Origin: Polyangiaceae bacterium
GTDB taxonomy: Bacteria; Myxococcota; Polyangia; Polyangiales; Polyangiaceae
Direction of reading: 5' to 3'
DNA: 7,835 bases
Assembly (NCBI GenBank): GCA_025936205.1
Contig: JAICTU010000435.1
Span: 1 to 7,835, forward strand
Of the stretch, positions 1 to 4,641 are shown in pieces. The notes beneath the pieces are model-generated. The model had not been told where the DNA came from. It was given only the letters and a program-made list of their open reading frames with translations, and ran no database searches. Numbering within the stretch: position 1 is the stretch's first letter; each line of letters starts with the position of its first letter. The position numbers and the translations under genes were made by a program.

Positions 1-45
1 GCGCTGAAGCATTCTGAGGCCTTCGGCGGAGGGGTTCTCGCTCGC

Positions 46-75
46 AAATCGAAGTTTCCATGGAAACCTCGATTT
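46..75. repeat. 30-bp near-perfect palindrome, possible terminator or operator
   Basis: Two 15-base arms (46-60 and 61-75) meet at a central CCATGG. They are reverse complements except for one A/C mismatch. The element is AT-rich compared with its surroundings, which makes it stand out. On the plus strand the second arm runs into TTTT (73-76), so as RNA it could act as a weak intrinsic terminator for a gene entering from the left. On the minus strand it could terminate the PLD transcript about 210 bases after its stop. With no natural loop, it could equally be a binding site for a dimeric regulator. Confidence 0.45.
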
Positions 76-103
76 TGTACGGCGCGGGGGGACCTGGCGA
101 GCT

Positions 104-137
104 GCTCCGACGGAGCGGATGCCGGCGTGGCACGCCG
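104..137. repeat. Two tandem GC-rich inverted repeats
   Basis: GCTCCG (104-109) and CGGAGC (111-116) are perfect 6-base arms around a single A. Shortly after, CGGCGTG (123-129) and CACGCCG (131-137) are perfect 7-base arms around a single G. One-base centres favour double-stranded sites or cruciforms. As RNA the inner pairs would have to open into a loop. No T-run follows, so these are not classical intrinsic terminators. Confidence 0.35.
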
Positions 138-283
138 CCGCCGCACGGACCCTCCCCGCTGCTGGCCTCGCTCTTCGCGATGAATTCGTGGGGATCTCTC
201 AGGGCCCGGCCATCAGAATTCCCGAATCCGAATCGGCGCCGCCCGGAGACGCTCGACGCATCCTCGCGCCGTTCGTCCGTTCG

Positions 284-883
284 TCAGCTGTCCGCTTTTC
301 CGTCGAGCGGCGCCGGGCACATCTTTCGTACGCGGCAGCCCTTGCATTCGCGGCCGCTCCAGATGCGGTCGAAGCGGCGCTGTGCGGCGTCGACCAGGAC
401 GTGGTCGGTGGTGGTGATGCCGAGCTCGAAGTTGCGGCGGCTGTCGCCTTTGGCGCCCATGCCGGCCCCCGTGAAGTTGGCGCTGCCCAGGTAGAGGTCG
501 GCGCCGTCGATCACGACGAGCTTGAGGTGGACGCGCGGGCACTGGCGCAGCCAGGTGGGAGTGTTCGCGAGGGTCTTGCGTTTGCGCAGGGATTCGCGGA
601 AGGGGCGGGAGGGGGGCGAGGCGAGCAGGATGCGGAGCTCGACTCCGCTCGAGACGAGGCCGGAGAAGTGGTCGACGACGGAGACGTAGCGTTTCTTGGC
701 GCGGGCCACGGTGCCGATGGGGGCTTCCATGCGCACGTCTTTGAGGTTGGCCGTCGCGATCCAGAGCGAGTGTTTGGCGCGCGAGAGCGCGCCGAGGGCG
801 AAGTCGTAGTGGGCGCGGTCTTCGACCCAGCGCACGGGGACTTGGCGCGCTTCGCTGTCGGTGGCCTGGGGCAGTCGCCGCAT
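284..883 (-). CDS. PLD-like domain protein with a single HKD motif
   Basis: This 199-residue protein has one phospholipase D catalytic motif: H119-x-K121-x4-D126, followed by G-S134-x-N136 in the segment GSANFTGAG. E153 lies in the usual downstream acidic position. The N-terminal part (ALGALSRAKHSLWIATANL) matches the first strand and helix of the PLD fold. One-motif proteins of this fold, such as the Nuc nuclease, normally dimerise to form one active site. Substrates in the superfamily range from phospholipids to DNA, so nuclease versus lipase cannot be decided here. The C-terminus carries a C180-x2-C183-x5-C189 cluster that might bind metal. No signal peptide is visible, so it is probably cytoplasmic. 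An upstream in-frame GTG at 991 would add 36 residues. I prefer the ATG at 883 because the upstream codons (TTA, TAT, AGA, ATT, TCA) are atypical and a promoter-like element overlaps them. No good Shine-Dalgarno sequence is seen at 883. Confidence 0.82.
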   Translation of the reverse strand: MRRLPQATDSEARQVPVRWVEDRAHYDFALGALSRAKHSLWIATANLKDVRMEAPIGTVARAKKRYVSVVDHFSGLVSSGVELRILLASPPSRPFRESLRKRKTLANTPTWLRQCPRVHLKLVVIDGADLYLGSANFTGAGMGAKGDSRRNFELGITTTDHVLVDAAQRRFDRIWSGRECKGCRVRKMCPAPLDGKADS

Positions 884-975
884 GGCGCGCGGAGACTGCA
901 CGCGGCCTTGGGGCCCGAGCAAGAAAACGGCTGAAATTGCTCTGGCCCCTGCTGATTCAGGGCTGTTTTGCCTCG

Positions 976-1003
976 GATATAACGCTACCACGCGCCGTGT
1001 CAG
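976..1003 (-). promoter_or_regulatory. Candidate sigma70-type promoter for the PLD gene
   Basis: Read on the minus strand, CTGACA (1003-998; 5 of 6 to TTGACA) is separated by 16 bases from TATATC (981-976; 4 of 6 to TATAAT). Transcription would start near 969 and give a leader of roughly 85 bases before the ATG at 883. The neighbourhood is AT-richer than the flanking genes. The alternative GTG start at 991 falls between the two boxes, which argues against it. This is pattern matching only. Confidence 0.4.
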
Positions 1004-1080
1004 GTCCGAACCGCCGGTGCGACAGCTACATCAGAACGCGGATCTGCATGCGCCTCGAGCTGGTCGCTGCACCCGCCCTC

Positions 1081-1641
1081 TCAACCGTCGACGGGCTGCT
1101 GCGGTGTATCGAGCACCAGCTGATAGAAGGCGAGATCCAGCCAGCGCCCGAACTTGAACCCGACTTGCGGAAGAGTGCCGGTGTGCACGAACCCGAGCGA
1201 CTGGTGCAGCGCGATGCTTGCGCTGTTACCGAGGTCGATCCCGCCGACCAGAACGTGAACCTCCTGCTGTCGCGCTCGCGCGATCAACTCCTGCATCAGC
1301 CGCCGCCCGACGCCGCGCCCGCGCTGTTGTGTGTGCACATACACGGAGTGCTCCATCGTGTATTTGTAAGCGGGTCGGTCTCGGAATGTGCCGTAGCTGG
1401 CGAACCCCAGGAAGTGCCCGCTGTCGTCCACTGCCCCGATCACTGGAAAGCGATGCTGGGCCTTGAGATCGAACCAGCGCGTCATGCTGTCCAGCGTGCG
1501 CGGCCGATAATCGTAGAGCGCGGTGGAGTTCAGGATCGCTTCGTTCAGGATGTCGAGGATCGCGCGGGCGTGCTGCGCGTAGGTGCAGTCGACGATCGTC
1601 ACGGAGACCGGCGGTGGGTGGGTAGCGGGATCCTCGGGCAT
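1081..1641 (-). CDS. GNAT N-acetyltransferase, phosphinothricin/MnaT type
   Basis: This 186-residue cytoplasmic enzyme should transfer acetyl from acetyl-CoA to a small amine. The closest recognisable family is the phosphinothricin/methionine-sulfone acetyltransferases (Pat, Bar, YncA/MnaT), which detoxify glutamine-synthetase inhibitors or acetylate amino acids. The evidence is a family-like N-terminal segment (NSTALYDYRPRT, residues 38-49), an acidic residue E97 before the central strand, the acetyl-CoA loop QQRGRGVG (residues 105-112), and a C-terminal block with N139-S-A-S and LGFVHTGTLPQVGFKFGRW. Length matches the family. ATG at 1641 is chosen; an in-frame GTG at 1653 adds four residues and cannot be excluded. 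The stop lies 198 bases from the PLD start, with a candidate promoter between them, so the two need not be an operon. The natural substrate is unknown. Confidence 0.88.
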   Translation of the reverse strand: MPEDPATHPPPVSVTIVDCTYAQHARAILDILNEAILNSTALYDYRPRTLDSMTRWFDLKAQHRFPVIGAVDDSGHFLGFASYGTFRDRPAYKYTMEHSVYVHTQQRGRGVGRRLMQELIARARQQEVHVLVGGIDLGNSASIALHQSLGFVHTGTLPQVGFKFGRWLDLAFYQLVLDTPQQPVDG

Positions 1642-1653
1642 GCTCGGGCTCAC

Positions 1654-1827
1654 TCTCGATGGACGAAGCGGGGGCGACGGGTGGGATTTTACTCAGCGTG
1701 CGCGCGAGTGCGTACAACAATGTCGTAGAAGAGGGCTCGCATGAAGGGCGCGCCCGCCGAGCTGCTGCAGATGTGAACACTTAAAGAGCAGCGCTGTTGC
1801 ACCGTACTGTCTCGAGAACGAGGCAAC
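1654..1827. promoter_or_regulatory. Divergent intergenic region between GNAT and PDZ lipoprotein genes
   Basis: These 174 bases separate two outward-facing genes and must contain both promoters. On the minus strand, TAAAAT (1691-1686; 5 of 6 to the -10 consensus) lies at a sensible distance from the GNAT start, but no good -35 box sits 16-18 bases upstream of it. On the plus strand no convincing -35/-10 pair was found. CAGCGCTG (1789-1796) is a perfect 8-base palindrome close to the PDZ gene. A Shine-Dalgarno-like GAGG (1820-1823) precedes the ATG at 1828. Confidence 0.35.
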
Positions 1828-2430
1828 ATGCAGCGATCTCTCCGCGCCGCACACACCAGGTCCGTACATGTCAGCTGGCTGCTGGCATTGTCGCTGGCCT
1901 CGCTCAGCGCCTGCACCGCTCCGAGACAGTTCGGCCGCTCCGGCACGACGCCGATGCCGAGCGCGCTCGGCGGCGGACAGAACCTGGCGGCGCGTGCCCC
2001 CGCGACGCTGCAAGTGATCCGCTCCGCGCCGCCCGCGCCGCCTCCGCTCTACCCCGACAGCGCCAAGGAAGGATCGCCCTGGTCCGGTTTGCAGCTGGCG
2101 ATGTCCCCGTCCACGCAGGGCATCTTCGTGGGGCTGGTGAGCAACGACTCGCCGGCGGAAGCAGCCGGCATTCAAGCCGGTGACTATATCTTTCAGCTCG
2201 ACGGTCGCGCCGTGAGCGATGCGCTCGAGGTGCTGTCCGAGATCGAGCGTGTGGGGGTGGGTGGCAGCCTGCGCTTCGGTGTGCACCGCAACCAGCACGT
2301 GCGACTGTTTCGCGTGGAGCCGGTGGCGAAGCCAGCACCGGCAAGCGCCGAAGCGGGTGCGGCTCCGCCGACCTCCGCGGCGCTGCCCTCTGCGGCGCTC
2401 GAAAAATCCGCGCCCGGCAACAGCGACTGA
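1828..2430 (+). CDS. PDZ-domain lipoprotein
   Basis: This 200-residue protein has a basic N-terminus, a hydrophobic run (about residues 15-28) and a lipobox LSAC with C29 as the predicted lipidated cysteine. It should be a membrane-anchored envelope lipoprotein. A Pro/Ala-rich linker (about 30-82) leads to a PDZ domain (about 84-165). The domain has the GIFVGLV strand, the SPAEAAGIQAGDYI turn typical of PDZ domains in HtrA, S41 and site-2 proteases, and a following helix (SDALEVLSEIERVG). A low-complexity Ala/Pro/Ser tail ends the protein. There is no protease domain, so the PDZ probably binds the C-terminus or an exposed strand of a partner. The ATG at 1828 has GAGG four bases upstream. The VWA lipoprotein follows on the same strand after a gap of about 225 bases, so cotranscription is possible but not shown. 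The partner is unknown. Confidence 0.85.
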   Translation: MQRSLRAAHTRSVHVSWLLALSLASLSACTAPRQFGRSGTTPMPSALGGGQNLAARAPATLQVIRSAPPAPPPLYPDSAKEGSPWSGLQLAMSPSTQGIFVGLVSNDSPAEAAGIQAGDYIFQLDGRAVSDALEVLSEIERVGVGGSLRFGVHRNQHVRLFRVEPVAKPAPASAEAGAAPPTSAALPSAALEKSAPGNSD

Positions 2431-2655
2431 GCTCTCGTTCGAGGCGTGGGAGCCTTCGAGAAGTATCTGTCCGCGCTGTAGCGCTCAAAGCGCGTCCCGC
2501 GCGCGTAACATAGCATCCCCCTGGTTGGATCAATGAGGGCGGTCCGCGTCAAGCCGCGGGGCCGTTCCGTTGCAGACATCGAAGCTCGAGGGCCGCATGG
2601 TGCGGGTGAACGCGAAGACTTGGCAATGGGCCCTTCCGTTCGCAATGATCGCCGC
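2431..2655. other. Gap between the PDZ and VWA genes
   Basis: This is the leader region of the VWA gene if translation starts at 2656. A short hairpin GCGCT-CAA-AGCGC (2481-2493) has no T-run and is too weak to call a terminator. TAACAT (2506-2511) is a possible -10 box, but no matching -35 box is visible. From 2597 an ATG, preceded by GAGGG (2588-2592), opens a different frame that begins with a lipoprotein-like signal. Confidence 0.3.
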
Positions 2656-4014
2656 ATGCAGGGGCGACATCGGCTCGGGTCGAGGAATGGGCGGCATTGG
2701 GCTTGCGGAGCGCTGCTCGGCGCGCTCTGCGGTGTTGCATGTGGTTCCGAAGCGCCGAGCTCCCGCTCGGCTCCGCTCGCGCCGCTGCAGCCCGCGCTTC
2801 CGAGCAGCCCCGCCACTGCCGAACAGGCGCCGAGCGAACCCCTGGCGCCCGAGGCGCCGAAGCTCGATGTCGCGCAGGAGACGAGCGCGACGCCCCAGTT
2901 CTTCGATGAAGCGTCGCCGGCGCCGCAGCTCGCGCCGGAGGACGCCTGTGCCGCCACGGCGATCGCTGCCGAGAGTGTGGAGCGCGTGGTGGAAGTGCCG
3001 GTCGAGGAGCAGGTGACCGTGCCCTCGGTGTTTTATCTGATGCTCGACAGCTCGGGCAGCATGGTGAGCGATCCTTTCACACTGGCGGGATTGGTCGAAG
3101 CCGTGCTCGATCTGTTCGGGCTCGGTCAACGGCCCCCGCAGCCCACCAAGTGGGACTACACGCTGGACGGGCTGAATACGTTCCTGAATGATCCCGCTTC
3201 GGCAGGGCTCGAGCTCGGGCTCGGGTACTTTCCCGACGGTGGCGTGTGCGACGGCTCCGGCTACGACGTGCCGAGCGTGTCGCTGGGTGTGCTGCCGGAG
3301 CAGGCGCCGGTGCTCGGCGCCTCGCTGATGGCGCGGCAGCCCGTGGGCAACACGCCCCTCGAAGGCGCGCTGCGCGGCGTCACCAATTACTGCCTCCGCT
3401 ACAACGCCGAGCATCCCGACGCGAGCTGTGTCGCCGTATTGATCACGGACGGCGCGGCAGACGAGTGTGATGCGCGCAGCGCCAGCGACTTGGCAGCCAT
3501 CGCCGCCAGCGCGCGCGAGGGTGGCGTGATCACGTATGCAGCCGGCATGCAGGGCGCGGACTTCGGCGTGCTCGACGCGATCGGCGCGGCCGGCGGTGGC
3601 GACTGTGACCCCGAGCAGCCGGGCTTCGCCTGTGACTTGACCGCCAACCGACAAGCGCTGGTGACCGCGCTCGACTCGATCCGCGACCGCACGCGCACGC
3701 AGCTGCGCATCGAACGGCACACCGAGGTCCAGCGTCAGGTGCTGCCCTGCGAGTGGCAGCTGCCGGCGGCTCCCTCGGGCGCGGCGCTCGATCCCGAGCG
3801 CGTCAACGTGCGGCTTTCACTCGGCGCTGCCGGAGAGGATGCCTTGTCGCAGGTGGCCGAAGCGTCGAGCTGCGGAGACGCGGGCGGCTGGTACTACGAC
3901 GACCCGAGCGCGCCCGCGCACATCCTGGCTTGCCCCGCGAGCTGCGACGCGCTGCGAGCGGAGCCCGAAGCGCGCGTGGACCTGCTGCTCGGTTGCAAGA
4001 CGGTGCTGCGCTGA
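2656..4014 (+). CDS. VWA-domain lipoprotein with cysteine-rich C-terminus
   Basis: Numbered from the ATG at 2656 (452 residues). A basic N-terminus and short hydrophobic stretch end in CGVAC (C29), a lipobox-like site with an atypical -3 residue, so an envelope lipoprotein is likely. Residues 30-110 are an Ala/Pro/Glu-rich linker. The VWA domain (about 124-330) has a complete metal-ion-dependent adhesion site: D131-S-S133-G-S135 in LMLDSSGSM, T233 in GNTPLEG, and D265 in ITDGAADEC. It therefore probably binds a ligand through a divalent metal. The C-terminal third holds paired cysteines (CEWQLP near residue 365, then GGWYYDD, CPASC and GCK), a pattern I recognise from myxobacterial secreted VWA proteins and probably disulfide-bonded. 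The frame stays open upstream to an ATG at 2533, and there is another ATG at 2626, but the added sequence is hydrophilic and would bury the signal peptide. None of these starts has a clear Shine-Dalgarno sequence. A competing start lies at 2597 in another frame (see findings). The function is unknown. Confidence 0.85.
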   Translation: MQGRHRLGSRNGRHWACGALLGALCGVACGSEAPSSRSAPLAPLQPALPSSPATAEQAPSEPLAPEAPKLDVAQETSATPQFFDEASPAPQLAPEDACAATAIAAESVERVVEVPVEEQVTVPSVFYLMLDSSGSMVSDPFTLAGLVEAVLDLFGLGQRPPQPTKWDYTLDGLNTFLNDPASAGLELGLGYFPDGGVCDGSGYDVPSVSLGVLPEQAPVLGASLMARQPVGNTPLEGALRGVTNYCLRYNAEHPDASCVAVLITDGAADECDARSASDLAAIAASAREGGVITYAAGMQGADFGVLDAIGAAGGGDCDPEQPGFACDLTANRQALVTALDSIRDRTRTQLRIERHTEVQRQVLPCEWQLPAAPSGAALDPERVNVRLSLGAAGEDALSQVAEASSCGDAGGWYYDDPSAPAHILACPASCDALRAEPEARVDLLLGCKTVLR

Positions 4015-4497
4015 TCAGCTGCGACGCCATCGCCGTCGTGCGCAGCGTCGCGAGTGCGTGGAGCCGTAGCTCGAGCTGCGGGGCGCTACCATAACCGCTT
4101 CGTCGAGCAGTGCGCCGGCTGCCTGTCCATGAACCTGGACGGGTACCGGAGCGGGGCCCCAGGTCTGCGGCCCAAAACCCAAAGTGTAAGTGCGGCCCGC
4201 CTCGAGGGCGAGGCTTTGCTCGATGTGCGCGCCCCACACCCCTCCGCCGCTTCCACCCACCTTCGGCGGCATCTTGGCAGATGCGCAGGATGGCGCCATA
4301 GTTCGAGGCCCCATCGGACCAGAGGCGATGTCATCTGCCTGGCTGGCGGTGCCGTACTTGTCGTCGACCCCTAGCCAAGCAGCCGCCGCATTGAAGTCCT
4401 CCGCGACGAAGTTGCCGTTGACGAACAGGTCAGCGGCGGCGGCCGTGTGTGCCGTCCCCAGCGCCACCAGCACGGCTGCGGCTCTCGAAGGGTGCAT
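4015..4497 (-). CDS. Small secreted protein, possible carbohydrate-binding-like fold
   Basis: I do not recognise this 160-residue gene by name. The N-terminus is a good Sec signal peptide (MHPSRAAAVLVALGTAHTAA), probably cleaved after A22 of the AAA-D junction. The mature start DLFVNGNF and the later HIEQSLALEAGRTYTLGF (residues 91-108) resemble the first and middle strands of jelly-roll, CBM4/9-like domains, though the evidence is thin. Codon bias is good over the first ~60 residues and weaker from about 62 to 87. The last ~20 residues are Ser/Arg-rich and look unlike a domain end, so a frameshift or truncation is possible. An in-frame ATG at 4530 would add 11 residues but spoil the signal peptide. 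G-rich sequence directly precedes the ATG at 4497. Its TGA abuts the TGA of the convergent VWA gene with no gap. The gene lies in a 500-base stretch that is otherwise empty. Confidence 0.5.
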   Translation of the reverse strand: MHPSRAAAVLVALGTAHTAAAADLFVNGNFVAEDFNAAAAWLGVDDKYGTASQADDIASGPMGPRTMAPSCASAKMPPKVGGSGGGVWGAHIEQSLALEAGRTYTLGFGPQTWGPAPVPVQVHGQAAGALLDEAVMVAPRSSSYGSTHSRRCARRRWRRS

Positions 4498-4530
4498 GCC
4501 CCTCGTAGCCCCGCGTTTCCGCTGTGACAT

Positions 4531-4641
4531 GTCGAACGGGAAGGGTTCGTGGGCTCGGCGCTCGAGCCGCGCCTGCCGGCGCCAGGAGGGCCAACCCGCC
4601 CCCCGGGCCGCGCGGTGTTTCAGCGCGGCATGGGGCAAATC
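4531..4641. other. Short region between the small secreted-protein gene and the helicase gene
   Basis: This stretch lies between two divergent genes; the uncoded part extends to 4498 if the small gene starts at 4497. It is very GC-rich with no recognisable -10/-35 pair. An 8-base palindrome GACATGTC (4526-4533) sits at its left edge, and CGAAC/GTTCG arms flank GGGAAGG (4534-4550). In-frame GTG codons at 4549 and 4615 and an ATG at 4630 are alternative helicase starts, so part of this may be coding. Confidence 0.3.

Larger units (their letters stand above)
1..283. other. Left-edge region without a convincing gene
   Basis: No reading frame here has the third-position G/C bias seen in the genes to the right. 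One plus-strand frame is open from base 1 to a TGA at 181-183, but its product ends in an Arg/Pro-rich run and resembles no family I know, so I do not call it the tail of an upstream gene. The stretch is the 3' flank of the minus-strand PLD gene. It holds three inverted repeats (46-75, 104-116, 123-137), two GAATTC sites, and a tandem 8-base repeat CGTTCGTC at 270-277 and 278-285 that touches the PLD stop codon. Confidence 0.5.

Noticed and set aside
119..934. A 271-codon plus-strand frame opposite the PLD gene
   Set aside because: Its Gly/Ala/Val/Glu-rich product has no recognisable motif, while the opposite strand encodes an intact HKD motif. It is an antisense shadow.
1081..1641. GNAT as a toxin of a TacT-like toxin-antitoxin pair
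   Set aside because: No small DNA-binding antitoxin gene is adjacent, and the motifs fit the phosphinothricin/methionine-sulfone acetyltransferase group better.
937..1728. A 263-codon plus-strand frame opposite the GNAT gene
   Set aside because: The minus strand gives a full GNAT protein with the acetyl-CoA loop. The plus-strand translation matches nothing and includes atypical codons.
2481..2493. Short hairpin after the PDZ gene as an intrinsic terminator
   Set aside because: The stem is only five pairs with no following T-run, which is common by chance in GC-rich DNA.
2530..3720. A 396-codon minus-strand frame opposite the VWA gene
   Set aside because: It is rich in Arg, His, Gln and Gly with no domain and is antisense to an intact VWA metal site, so it is a shadow frame.
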